Below are positions 1-12,481 of a DNA stretch of 64,000 nucleotides, one piece after another. The stretch lies in NCBI RefSeq assembly GCF_052857255.1, contig NC_135497.1:114476456-114540455 (forward strand), given 5' to 3'. Origin of the DNA: Amblyomma americanum. Taxonomy: Eukaryota; Arthropoda; Arachnida; Ixodida; Ixodidae. The first letter of the stretch is position 1, and every line of letters starts with the position of its first letter. The notes under the pieces were generated by a model, which did not search any database, was not told where the DNA came from, and saw only the letters and a program-made list of their open reading frames with translations. A program made the position numbers and the translations under genes.

Positions 1-1245
<1,245 letters not shown>

Positions 1246-1966
1246 GTAGTAAACTGTATTCATTTAATGCACATTAATTATTGTGCGGAAGACACTGCCT
1301 GTGTTGTGCTAGCAAATTTGCTCGACATTTTGCAGTTTCACTGGATAGCAGTAGAGAATCCTGCACGCGGGTCAAACCTGATAGCATTCAGTGTTAGCAA
1401 GTTCGATTTATGAGGATGTTGATATTACATGTAGGCAATATTGTTGCACAGCGAGTTCTAGAGATTCGCCCATCAATTGCTGGAGCTGGGAACCGACCTT
1501 GAAAAACAAACAAACAAACAAACAAACAAGCAGCCCTAGGAAATAGCAACTGAAATGGCTATCTCTCTCTAATTCCAATACAGCACGTGTCACTCAGAAA
1601 AAAATAAAAAATACAGGCATGCAGTTGAACAAAGACATCGTTAACCTCAGGATCGGCAACGAAAGAGAAGAGGCTAGGAATCAAAGTCACAAACGGTCAA
1701 GCCCATTGACGGTTTGCTGGTATATTGACAGCACTGGGCACTGCCTCTATTGACTGTCGCATTGAAGGGCGCAGTGTTAGCCGCGGCAAGTAGGCAGGCA
1801 CACAGTCAAGCACGATCAAGGAACAAAGCAATATCAACGAAACAATTAACAGGAAAACTCAGGGAAATCGCCCTCCTCAACAATAAACGAATAACAGTGG
1901 TAGATTCCCCCCCAACACAGGTCACCTGAACCAGGTGACCACTTATTCTGGGCACAGAAAACTGGC
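1246..1966. other. Intergenic stretch with no recognised gene
   Basis: AT-rich sequence between blocks alpha and beta. It has a short CAAA tetranucleotide run at about 1503-1529 and otherwise nothing I can name. No match to the alpha2-beta2 spacer was noticed. Confidence 0.6.
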
Positions 1967-2389
1967 TTATCCAGAAGACAGCAATTTTGTGCTCAAAACT
2001 TCCTGGGGCAGCTTTTGATCAAACTGGTTCAGCAGGTAAGCCAAGCGTTCCAGGCAGTTGGAGGGAGATATGCGCATAAGAAGGCAGTAAGGGTAGCCGG
2101 GCATGTGACATACCACATAGACAAAAATACTTCCCAAAATACACAAAAAACACATTATTCTCCTCTTCCCCGGCGTTATCCCTACAACTGCCGCTCTACG
2201 CAATCTTGCCTCAACGGTTCTGAAGCAAAAGGTGTACCCTTCAATATTTTCTACGCTGGAGAAAGTACCATGCACACCTGTCGGCGCAGAAATCCTCATC
2301 GTTATCATGAACAACAAGTATAAATGTCCGCTTAAAACAGGCCCCTTCCAGTTCTTCACGCCTTCGCAACACGGCGTCGTATGCAGCAT
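1967..2389 (-). CDS. Unrecognised open frame at the edge of block beta copy 1
   Basis: A 140-codon open frame on the minus strand whose first part is shared with the second beta copy at 15844-16050. The shared region covers the stretch from about residue 14 to 75, with the motifs AHGTFSSV or VHGTFSSV and EARLRRAAVV. The part after PGKR is kept only partly, because copy 2 runs into a Penelope-like element near 15765. There is no recognisable domain, signal peptide or clear start context. It could be a chance frame kept open in a moderately diverged duplication. I assign no function. Confidence 0.25.
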   Translation of the reverse strand: MLHTTPCCEGVKNWKGPVLSGHLYLLFMITMRISAPTGVHGTFSSVENIEGYTFCFRTVEARLRRAAVVGITPGKRRIMCFLCILGSIFVYVVCHMPGYPYCLLMRISPSNCLERLAYLLNQFDQKLPQEVLSTKLLSSG

Positions 2390-3816
2390 TTAAAGTGACC
2401 AGCGAGTAATCACCGCCTAATCATGGGCTTCGATGAAGGAGGATGGCGCTGTATGACAGCCACAGTTTTAGCGTTTCCTCATAGTTTACTCGCACGCAAG
2501 ACAAGCGCAAGCTGGCTGCGTCATTATAGACTAACGAGGAATGGGCGCAGCAGTGAAAACGTGCAACATGCTGCCCGGTTTGCTTATTGTTCACTCATGC
2601 GTTTGCTTATTCTAATGTGCTGTGTTAAGAAACTTTGGGACATACCATTTAAAGCCCAGCACACTGTGCGTCAAAAATATCGCAATATTTCGAGTAGAAC
2701 TAGCACACAATTTAGCTGATTCAACAAACCACCCTCGTATGAAGTTCCTAATGTCCGTTCTTTTACTCTCTAGTAAATAATCCAGCGCACGCACAAAACA
2801 AAATCCAGGAGCTGGAAATCCGATTTCCGCAAATTTGTGGATCACGTACTCAATAGAATTCTGCGGTCTTGTAGCTACGGTGCTGCCTGTGCTAATTGTC
2901 AGAGTTCCTTGCGCTGGATTCCTAAACCGCAGCCGCCGACCCACCTGTAGACACCGTATGGAAGTTTTGACCTTTCAGTTATTCTATACGTTTCTGGCAA
3001 GCTAGAGCACAAAATGCCTATTGACAACAATTGCCAACTGGCGACTGATCTAGCATGTTTTGCTGGTTCCGCAGCAGAGAGATCCCCAGCTAAATCGTGA
3101 TTACTACACACTGCACTGCGCCACAGAATACAATTCTCTGACGTCACTGAGTGGCATGCAGAAAGTTCGCGGCAAAACACTGCACTGTACCCGTCAGCAC
3201 GCACTTAGTCAATGCAGTCAGGTCATAAACACAAAAAGACATATAAACAACGTGCGTCTGGCGATTATGAATACGCCCATTGGGCCCGTTTATGTAAACT
3301 CACTAGCGCCCCGAGGCGCTGTTTATCGTTCCGGAGCTCGTGGTCGAAGCGTTCATCCCGGTCGCACTGGCGGCGTGGCGTAAGCAGACACCAAGACCAA
3401 CGCTTCCTCTACGAAAAGTTAGCACCATATAGAACGCACCCGGAACCAGTTTGCCGACGACAAAGTCATGGGAGTAAATTTCAGTGTCTTCTAAAGAAAA
3501 CTACAGCAGTGTTACAATTTTTTACACCACCGCGAAGAGGTCGATATCTGTTCGCCGCTCTAGCAAAAATCAATCCGATGGGTTCAGAGCAATCAAAGGG
3601 GAAGCAGTCCAGCATCCGGCGCTGGGATAGCACCATCACGTTGTGGCGGCGGCGCCTGATGTGCGCAGTGTATCTTCGGTCACTGCACACGTTCATCTTC
3701 CCGTTAGATGCGGTCGCCGCGCAGCCACAACGAAGATGAGGCAAGCGCAGGTGCTCGTTGCTCTGCTGCTCGCCTATATCCTCTGTGCTCGGCCCGGTCG
3801 TCCCGCTGGCTGTCAA

Positions 3817-4773
3817 CTACACGATCGTGGCGTGCTCATATTGGACGACAAGGGACGCGAGTTCTTCCGCTTCTGTTTTGAAGTTTTTGAAGTGGAAGCC
3901 AGATGGTGAAGTCGCTGCAGAGGAGCCACCAGCAGGACCTGCCACAGGGCACTGCGGTCGACTAGCTGCCTGGACGAGACCCAGCAGAGTGTGCACAAGT
4001 TCTTCCTCGTATTCTCCGACGACAGAGACGCTGGGTGGTGAAAGCGTCCCTGGTGCATCATCGGGATGGTCCATCTCATGAAGAAGGGATCCAGCAGCGG
4101 CATGGGGCAAGCCTTGGGCGCGACACACTGGTTCTTGCACATCATGGAGGTCAGCCGAAAGGCGGGCATCCGTCAACACCGCCGCGGGGTTGGTCGAGAG
4201 GCGGCAGGGTCGAGCAGCGTCCTGGACGGGATCTTCCAGCAGGACCACAGATTTCTCCGCTTTTTCGGCCTTGTCGAGGGCGAGAGGTGCAACTGCATAA
4301 CATGCACGCTGAGCAGGCAGCCGAGTGGCAGAGAGGGGTATAACCAGGAGCACGACGTGGTAGCGTTTATAGCGGAGCCGGTCGTGTAAGATCAGTACCA
4401 CTGTGCGCTGGATGCTGACAACGAGCACGTTGCGTGTGATGTCGACGCCAATCCCAGCATGACGTTCATCCTGGTCCGCGTGTTGTTTACCTCCAGGGCC
4501 AGGCATATCACCCTGATTGAGCTTAGCGATGTTCTGGTTCTTATTCTCTAAGCCTAGGCGGTGCTTCAGTACCCGGGAGACCTGCGGAGCATTATCCGCT
4601 ACACTGGCAAGATGGGGAAACCCTGCGGTCCCAGCATGGGCAGCGCCCGTCCCGTCGTAGGCCACTGACCGCTCTGACTGTGCACAGGGTGCGGCGGATA
4701 GGCTCGTGGGCGGTAGAGAATGCTGCAGCCCGATCCTGGAAGGGTAGTGCCACACCATTTCAGCAGGAGCCAA
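3817..4773 (-). pseudogene. Conserved unknown ORF family, member A
   Basis: A 318-codon open frame ending in TAG at 3819-3817. The frame continues upstream past one in-frame TAA just before it (near 4790), where the residues CLEPGAEVVDSADRW align with CLEPG...YRW of member C, so A is broken by a single nonsense codon. The first codon of the open stretch is TTG; the first ATG is five codons in. Members A, B and C align without major gaps over conserved positions such as PCAQ, an LK near the middle, IGV...NV, and APGTL. A hydrophobic stretch (NVLVVSIQ, VVLILHD) lies mid-protein. The C-terminus ends LVVQYEHA-x-x-stop in A, C and D. No known domain is recognised. The opposite strand is also partly open, but in A and B it has several stops. 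The shared TAG and in-frame indels favour this strand. Confidence 0.5.
3976..4045. repeat. Single-copy progenitor of the 70-bp satellite unit
   Basis: Exactly 70 bp from GAGACCCAGCAGAG to GGTGAAAGC. It is present once, within family member A, and matches the array unit closely apart from the stretch GACAGAGACGCTGGG. The left flank (CTGGAC) and right flank (GTCCCTGGTGCAT) match the sequences that flank the whole array at 17811-17816 and 28779-28791. Confidence 0.92.
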
Positions 4774-5529
4774 AACAGCCGCTTACAGTAGCCCAGGAAC
4801 GCTCCACCTGTCGGCAGAATCCACGACTTCTGCGCCAGGCTCCAAGCAGAGAGGCTCTGCACCTGCACCAGGCGTCGAAAGATGTCCACCCCGCAGCTCA
4901 CCGATGCCCTCGGGTTCGTACTAAGGGTGTGTTGAACCGTCGTCGCGTCGCGATATGCCGGGGGGTAGCGTGGTATGACTTCCGTTGGTGTCGTCCAGGG
5001 ATGGAGAGGCAAGCCTTGAGGGCTGGAACAATGTGCAGCAGGCACGACGCGTTCGCCAGAGGTCCTCCGCCGAACGCAGTTCCTGGGCACTTATGCTGCG
5101 TGAGGCGCGAGAGTTTAACAGGCATCCGATCTCTTCCTTCTTGCCTTCGCATTAATTCAAGAGGGCGGAAATATGCAACCCAAACTGCGCTCTTAACCCT
5201 CAGGGCCTTTTGATTTCTTCCCCACTTTTTCTTTTAATGGTTATCATCCGTCGTCCAACCTTATCGCTTTAGATGTCTGGTATATAGTTTAAATGTTACA
5301 CACTGTTATCTGGGTGTGTCCTGAAGAAGTGCAAGACGATCAAGAAAAAAAAAGAGGAAGGATTGATGAGGTGACGATCATTAAACCTGAGGACATCATC
5401 GTCATCCTCGGCGTCCAGGAATAATATTGCGAGAGAGAAGACGACTACGACGCGGGAGGTGACGCGGTGGCGAATGTGAGCATCATCACTAGTATCATGT
5501 ATTACTTTCACCTTAGCATGCAACATGAA

Positions 5530-5665
5530 AGTTCCTAGGATACTTTGCGGGGATACGGTGGCCGCAACTGGCAAAGGGCAGGGTTCATTGGCGAGACAAG
5601 GGCGAGGCCTTTGCCCTGCAGTGGGCGTATACAGTCAGGTTGATGATGATGAGAATAATTGTATG
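5530..5665 (+). mobile_element. 3' tail of an RTE-type LINE
   Basis: The stretch reads CTGGCAAAGGGCAGGG...GCCTTTGCCCTGCAGTGGGCGTA...GATGATGATGAG. It matches the ends at 30440-30575 and 45000-45068; the last of these follows recognisable RTE reverse-transcriptase sequence. The GATGATGATG tail is the 3' terminal simple repeat. It is shared by both beta copies, so it was inserted before the duplication. Confidence 0.7.
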
Positions 5666-6397
5666 CGTACGTGCCCACTTCTCACAGAACGACGCCAAGA
5701 AGGAAGCATCTCACGGAGGAAAAAGGGCAGGCAGGGAAGAAGAAATCGCTGTTCTTTTTGTAATTTTTTTCTTTGTGTCTACCGTCTGCCCGATAATATC
5801 AGGCTTTGTGTGGCCACTCCCCCTTGTCCTATTATGAACTGGCACAACAACACAACAAAAATATTTGTTCCCTACCCATTAGATACGCAGTAATGCAGTC
5901 CGAGGGTAGCACCGGAATGAACATGAGTTCTTACATGGTAAGAATACTTGTGTTAATGCCCATAATAGAGTTGAACTGATGAGTGCAGCCTCAGGAAGCC
6001 CCACGCATTCAGAGTATTTAAAACGCCTTTTGAACATGCCAAAGAGACAGATCAGCTTTTTTCTGTAGTGCCTTTTGCTTCTGCATCGATGCGCAACCCA
6101 TGGTTTTTCTGTAGTTGGTGGATAACAATCGGGGGTGAACCAGACGAAGGTTTATGACCTTGCATTGCCGTGCGGCCAGGTTTATACGTTTGGAAGTATC
6201 GATCGCACTTGCTTTTTCCGACCAAGCCTCAGGAAAAATTTGTACAACTCGTGAGGGTTTCTTCTCAACACAGACGCCTATCGCCCCCACAAAAAACAAT
6301 AAAATCTGACGGATAAATAACTAAAACAAAGTGACTAACGACGAGCGGTTACGCATACACATTCTTCTTTGCAAGGGAGATATTGTACGCTTCAGAA

Positions 6398-9300
6398 AGA
6401 GAGAGAGGGTTTATTGATAGGAAAGGCAGAGAGGTTGGCCTGAAAAATAAATATCTGGCCTGCTACTCTGCTCTGGGGGACGGGAAGAGGAGGTAAAAGA
6501 AGGTCACGATGGGGGACGATGATGATGGGAGGAGGCAGATGAAAAACTACTTTAAAAAAAGGCACACTTTCTGACATCACAAACGCGAGACAAGGTCCGT
6601 GTCGCTCAAAAAGCGTGAGAGCGCTCGCGTTGCCTTTACAGTTCTAAAACTATCTGGCCAAGCGCCGAGGATCAAATCCTCAGAGAGGAGCGATGTGTCC
6701 ATAGGCTTCAGAGCAGATGCGAGTATGAGTCTCACGTGCATACGCTGGACACGCCACTAAAACATGTTCTATAGTCTCTAGCACGCCACATGTGGTACAT
6801 TCCGGGGAGTCCGCTTGTCCTATTAAGTGCAAGTATTTGCACATGAATGCCACGTTTAAACGTAGTCTACGAATAACGCATGCAATAGGGCGAGGTATTC
6901 CGCGAGGAACTGAAAAGGTCATCGTCGGATCTAGCCGTTTAAGGCGGATGTGGCGGGTGTCTGGCAGGGCCCAGTACCTAGCCGTCGCCCTCCTCATCAA
7001 TTCCGAAAGGAGACAAGTTGTGTCCACTATAGAGAACGGTACAGCTGTACGCAGGCCACTGCTGAAGGCGCTCCTTGCTTCAGCGTCGGCGGTCTCATTT
7101 CCATCGAGTCCGCAGTGTCCGGGGATCCACTGAAACACTATACAGTGGCCGTTTCCCTGAGCAAATGATACGAGACTAATGATATCAAGAGCCAGAGCTT
7201 GGTAGGCTGTGTGGCGTAGGAAGCATCCTAAAATGTGTAGCGCAGGTTTACAGTCGGTGAAAATGCACCACTCCTGAGGCGGTTCTCCGCAGATGTGGCG
7301 AATCGATTCCCGAAGGCGCACAAGCTCTGCAGAGGTTGAAGTAGACTTGTGTCCCAAAATGAATATGCGGGTCGTCTGTTGTGCAGGGATTGCGAAAGCT
7401 GCTGTTGATGCATTTGGAGACGCAGATCCATCCGTGTAGACGTGCACACATTTGTGGTATTCTGACCAGATGTAGGCAAGTGCGAGTTGCTTCAGTCCGC
7501 TAACCGGCATCGCAGACTTCTTGATTATGCCAGGGACAGGCAGGCAGACTGAAGGCTGAGCCATTACCCATGGGGGCTGCAAGGAATGATGCGGCAGGGC
7601 ATAGTCTGATGGCAATTCGGAGCGATGGAAACGCAGTGCGCGTGCAAAACTGCTGTCCGGTCACTCATCAAAAATCTTCGTCAGCGGGTGACAGCGGTGC
7701 CGTGTAAGCGCACGTAAATATACACGAAGTGGTTCGTGTGACAGGTAGACCGATATTGGGCACGCACGAGATTCCTCAATCGTGCCTTTGTTCGAGGCAC
7801 AACGTGGTAATCCGAGGCATATCTTGAGCGCCTGTGCTTGGACACTCTCTAATGTCCGCAAGCAGGAAATATTCATGTTAGAGAGCACTGGAAGGCTGTA
7901 ACGAATGTAGCCAATAAAGAGGGTATAGTAAAGTCGAAGCAAGGAGCGCTCCGTTGGGCCCCATTTAATGCCTGCCACAAAGCGAAGCACATGGCAAAAA
8001 AGAGTGAGTCTTTTCTTTAGCATGGCTATATGCCTCGACCATGACAGATCGCGGTCAATGATAATGCCCAAAAATCTATGGTGGGAGACGTATGGTATTG
8101 CAACCCCTTGAAGAGTTACCGGGTAGTGGCAGACAGACTTGCGCGTGAATGCGACCACAGTACATTTTTCAGCTGCCAAGTGCAAACCCTGACGCCGTAG
8201 GTACCTTGAAGTAGATGGATGACACGGCACGATGTAATCTCGCACGCATTTGCGGACGTGTCGAACCCGACGCCCAGATGCAGATATCATCAGCATAGGC
8301 ACTGATGTGAATGTTGGTGGGAAGTTCATTCACCAGTCCAATCAATGCCACGTTAAATAGGGTTGGGCTAAGAACTCCTCCCTGAGGAACTCCACGGCAA
8401 ACCTGATGACGGGTAGTCTCCCCATCAGGCGTAGACATGTAAGCAGACCGGCCGTTGAGGTAGCTCCCAAGCCACGAATACATCCGACCGCCAACGCCAA
8501 TGTCGTCAAGGGCATCAAGGATAGCGTCATGAAGTACATTATCGTAGGCCCCTTTGATGTCCAAGAAGACAGCAGCGACGAGTCGGCGACTACGTTTTTC
8601 ATGTTCCACTGTCGATATGAGGTCGATTACGCTGTAAATCGAAGAACGTCCCCTCCGGAACCCGGTCATCATATCCGGATAGAGAGCATTCTGCTCTAAA
8701 AACCATTCGAGCCGCGCCAGCACCATTCGCTCCATAACTTTGCCGACGCAGCTTGCTAGTGCAACTGGCCGGTATGAGGTAAGCTCATAAGGAGGTTTGC
8801 CAGGCTTCAAAAGTGCAACCAGGCGGCTGATCTTCCAGTGTTCTGGAACGATTCTGGAAGCCCATGTCTCATTGTAGTAACTGAGCAGCACAGTTCGGCC
8901 TTCCATGCCAAGGTGAGAGAGGGACGCGTACGAAATCCCGTCAGGACCAGGTGCAGATGGACGCCTACACGAGGAAAGAGCAGCTTCTAGTTCAGGCATC
9001 GTGTATAGCATGTCGTAGTGGTCATCTGGTGGTACAAAAGCCTCCAAACTGGTTGATGGTACCATAGTTGTGCCCACAACCATTTTGCAGAATTGTTCTG
9101 CTACCTCTACATTATTACAGCGTTGGTAAATAGACAGGGCATGGAAAGGATAGCGTTCCTGCGGGGGTGAACGCAAGCTCCTGGCTACATGCCAAATACG
9201 CGACAGTGGTTTGCGAGGGTCCAGCGATGAACAGAGCTGCATCCAACGTTGTCTCCCTAGTCTCGCTAGGTGGCGCTTTATTTGTCGTTGAGCTCGGCGA

Positions 9301-9537
9301 CAAAGGGCAAGATCATACGTGGATTTGGTTCTTCTGTATTTCCTTTCGGCGCGCCGACGGACTGCGCGTAGTCTTTAGAACTCAACGTGAATAGTAGACC
9401 CTGGCTTAGGCGCACATATATACCGCGTGGTCTCACTGAGAGAGGACGTAATCAGGCCTTCTATTTTAGATGGTGTTGAGAGGTCCACACAGGAAATCTC
9501 CACGGACGACCTAAAGGCAGGCCAGTCTGTATATCGC
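6398..9537 (-). mobile_element. 5'-truncated I-type (RNase H-bearing) LINE
   Basis: A 3.1-kb insertion on the minus strand flanked by an 11-bp target duplication, ACGCTTCAGAA, at 6387-6397 and 9538-9548. The empty site is preserved in block alpha copy 1 near 375-390. Its 3' end (low coordinates) is the simple repeat GAGAGAGAGGG as read on the plus strand. The body begins inside ORF2, downstream of the endonuclease, so the endonuclease and ORF1 are missing. A shorter tail of the same family lies at about 29909-30090. Confidence 0.93.
6680..9537 (-). pseudogene. LINE ORF2 remnant: reverse transcriptase, RNase H, C-terminal zinc finger
   Basis: The frame runs from 9537 to a TAA at 9377-9375, then stays open from 9374 to about 8240. 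There it shifts frame once and continues from about 8329 to a TGA at 7661-7663, then runs on in the same frame to the natural end at 6680. So there are two nonsense codons and one frameshift over about 950 codons. Reverse-transcriptase motifs in order: SAPGPDGI, SYRPVALAS, FLDIKGAYDNV (first catalytic Asp), GVPQGGVLSP and AYADD (catalytic pair intact). The RNase H part (6680-7500) shows YTDGSA, SAELV, FTDCKPAL and GHCGLDGNETADAEA, keeping the acidic residues. A Cys-x2-Cys...His...Cys finger (CTTCG...HVLVACP) lies near the C-terminus. RNase H plus this finger points to the I group of LINEs. Low decay implies fairly recent insertion. Confidence 0.93.
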
Positions 9538-10325
9538 ACGCTTCAGAATTGCAGCAGCGTACTGCAGAACGTATTGGAGAAAATGACCAGTCTGAGCTAA
9601 ATGCCGCAGCTACATTTATTTATTTATTTATTTGTTTAGTGGTGTTGCGGATTACAGAAAAAAAACATTAAGCCGATCCGGTAGTCTCTTCGTGCAAAGT
9701 ATATAACGGTTTCTTTAATGAAGCATTTTCTGTTTTTGTCCCTGCGTGTGTATGCCTCATTTCGGATATGTGCAGGAAAGTATAACCGACAGTTACAATT
9801 ACAAAGGAACCTTCAGCTTGTTCAGTTTCCATGCCTGACCATACGAACTTTCGTGGAACCCTCGGCTATGACTATGTAGTGCCAAATTTTACTTTAGTTT
9901 AAGTGGTTAATGCGATGTTGTAATATATTCATATGCCGAACTTCGATGTGACGCGCCTGTTGCGTCAGAATACCGGGCAACATGCGACGCACCAAATGAA
10001 CCCGCGGATAGAATGTCTTTTCTCGTATAAGAAAGAAGGAAAATGTGACTAGGACCTTTTCTCAAAAGGTCTATATATAAGTTTTTACGCTTCTCGTAAC
10101 TTGAACATTATCTCGTATTTCATATAAATTTTACTGCGTGAGGTGAATGCATTTTTTTGAGTAACTTTTTCGTCTGTGCTTTGGTTTCTGTCCTTGTACG
10201 ACCGCCGACTGTACCGAGATCAACTAACCCATTTGTAGGTTCTTCGATTCGTCCACTTTGAGATATATTCTACAGCATGGGAAAAAAACAACCATTTTTT
10301 GCCGATAAATGAGTCCACATTGCGT

Positions 10326-10639
10326 TGTGTTGCTATTTTTCCACGTTCGTCTCTGCGCTGTTTTTTTTTTTAGCATGATGTCGCACCAACTAGCGCAACT
10401 CTATACGCTCGTCAGCTACTCGGAAGCTAAACAGCTAAGCGTAGACGAACATCGCAGAAATGTTGGAACATATACTGCACATGGCCGTGTCGAGCCAAGC
10501 CACCATCAACCGGCGTTTCATTATTGTGTCATGCTATCAGACGTCCAGTATATCACTACGTTATCAAGGTTATCAGTGGCCTGTCGTCAGCTGCGTGTGA
10601 AATCCTGATAGTTGAGTCGTTGTTCTTAATGTCCACTAT
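10326..10639. other. Intergenic stretch with a possible retroelement 3' fragment
   Basis: Around 10376-10400 the sequence GCATGATGTCGCACCAACTAGC resembles 37738-37760 (ATGATGGAACACCAACTAGCC), which looks like the end of a repeated retroelement tail. Nothing else is recognised. Confidence 0.35.
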
Positions 10640-11720
10640 TCTCACGCACTAAGGTAATATAAACGATCTCAGGGCGGAACCGAATCACAGGAATCCATCG
10701 TTCGGCGAAGAAGGGGGTCGAACGCTGCAAATGCGCAAATGGGGGCCTCATGCACTCTTCTCCTCTTTCGCCATGCTTTGGGGAAAATCGCTCGCAAGGT
10801 TCTTTCCGTTCCTGTGCTCGGTTTCGGGGGCCCGCCTTGTTCCACTCCGGCAGCTGGGTTCGCGGTGCTCGCCGAAGCCGCGCGAGCACGGTGCCACTTG
10901 ACAGCTCCGGCGCGAAGTGGCGGTCACGCCGTTTCCTGCGGCCCAGCCGTCCGTGGCGCTCTCTCGCGGGGCCGATATTGCAGCGCGGCCGAGGCGACGC
11001 TCAGCAGCGCACGCGCCCCCGGGTGCGGTGGCGGCCTTGCTTGCGTGCGCGTGATTCACTGCATTCATGGCTGGGGCCTCCGGTCAATGAAGCCGCCGAG
11101 TTTGCACCGCGGCGGCGCGTGTCACCCCGGCCCGGTAGCTCTCCATAAAACACGGGGGCCATAATCCCCCAATCGAGTTCGGGGCGGGAACGGGCCGCTA
11201 GACGTGACGCAAAATTGTCACAGATGGTGTTTCGAAAATTAGGCTGGAAAAACGTTTACGTTCGGTTACAAAGGCGCGGGGAGGAAGAAGGCGACGGGGG
11301 TATAGGCGGCTCCGCGGTGTCGGTAGAGGGGGTGGAGAGTGGCCCCGCCCGGCCCCTCGCAAAAATTGGGGGGCTTGACAGCATGATTAACCTTTAATTC
11401 AGCTACGAGTGGGGTTATCCCGCGGGGGTTGGTGGCGCGCGTGCAAAGGGGCCGCGAGCACAAAGCGCCGCACAATGCCCCATTATCCGGCGCAGTTGGC
11501 ACCGCTCACCGCCCGCAGGGCAGGCAAGCTCACTTGGCCGCCGCAGAGGGGTTGGTTCCCCAGCGCCCCCGCAGCTGCCGCCGCCGCGGTCACTCGAGCC
11601 ACGGTGATCAACCCATCCGCGGCCGCGCGTTACCGCTGTCTTCGCCGTCGCCTGAAGACAGCTCTGGCAGCGTGCCACTCTGGGCGGCTCCTGTGTGTGC
11701 GTTGGTTAGCCTAAGCTTGT
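10640..11720. promoter_or_regulatory. GC-rich CpG island, candidate regulatory DNA
   Basis: Strong GC and CpG enrichment against AT-rich surroundings and free of recognised transposons. It contains a CCATAAA homeodomain-type site at 11143-11149. Several overlapping open frames on both strands are what GC-rich DNA gives by chance; none has a recognisable domain. A first exon or promoter of an unseen gene is possible. A regulatory role is inference. Confidence 0.35.
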
Positions 11721-12481
11721 AAAAGAGCACACCTGTAATTGTTTTGCCACCATGGGATCATGGGATCAGCCACTACGGCGATGTAGAGAAGGGCATGGTA
11801 AAAATATTGTGACAGCTCTGGAGCATGAAAGAGAGAGGGGAGACCACGCCGGGCACCCTTTAGCGGGAAGCCCCATCAGATGACACATAATTCTTTTTCA
11901 CTTTTATAAAGCCGACCACTGTGGTAATGACACTATTCTAATGAAATTACATAAGTTCAAAATATTTTCTCAAGTATTGGTCCATGCGCTGAATTACTTT
12001 GACGCTGTAATTCAGAAATGCGAACATCGCTCATTGCTATTCCATATTGCTAACAGCATACATTAATCCAGCAACATCTTACAACATCTTTAAAGTGACA
12101 AAAAAATGCAACTTCATAATAATAGGAACACCTTAACAAGAGGAGCACAAGACAAGCGAGAGAAAAAAGCACAAACGCGACAAAGGCAAATTATTTATTT
12201 ACAGTGGTCAGCAAATGCAGGCAACACAGGGTTTAGCGGAGTCCGATTGTTGCCTGTATTGCACTAAAGGGCCACAACCGGTGCACATCAATGTCCCGGG
12301 ATCGTGCATCGGGGTCAGAGCAAAAAACAAAAATGTTTCATTGCCTCAAGCAGCAAAAGACGCAGAAAAAAAAGAAGCACTAAGAATAACAGCAATAAAA
12401 CGGCCGCGTGAAAATAGCGCAGGGGCAGCATCTGGCCACCCTCTCGGCCAACCGGGAAGAAGACAAGGATGAAAAGATCGG
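11721..12481. other. Intergenic stretch with no recognised gene
   Basis: AT-rich and simple-sequence DNA. The stretch 12130-12185 (GAGCACAAGACAAGCGAG, CACAAACGCGACAAAGG) is reminiscent of Penelope-like element tails, but too short to be sure. Confidence 0.4.

Larger units (their letters stand above)
2081..6022. repeat. Duplicated block beta, copy 1 (pre-amplification form)
   Basis: The block is collinear with 15765-17816 plus 28779-30916. The left half (2081-3975) matches the sequence left of the satellite array, the right half (4046-6022) matches the sequence right of it, and only one 70-bp unit lies between them here. It contains family member A and an RTE-type LINE tail near 5530-5665. 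It lacks the LINE-I tail found in copy 2 at about 29909-30090: the sequence reads straight through the insertion point at about 5174-5182. Confidence 0.9.
6049..10325. repeat. Duplicated block alpha, copy 2, split by a LINE
   Basis: Matches 1-1245, with the LINE at 6398-9537 inserted between the two halves. The joined flanks read through continuously in copy 1 around 375-390. The (TA)n tract of copy 1 is nearly absent here (10071-10080). Confidence 0.85.

Noticed and set aside
3643..4389. Plus-strand frames opposite member A (for example the stretch RGVLILDDKGREFFRF and MVHLMKKGSSSGMGQALG)
   Set aside because: They look protein-like and are partly shared by copies, but members A and B contain several in-frame stops on this strand. 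The minus-sense frame has a shared terminal TAG and in-frame indels. Not fully excluded.
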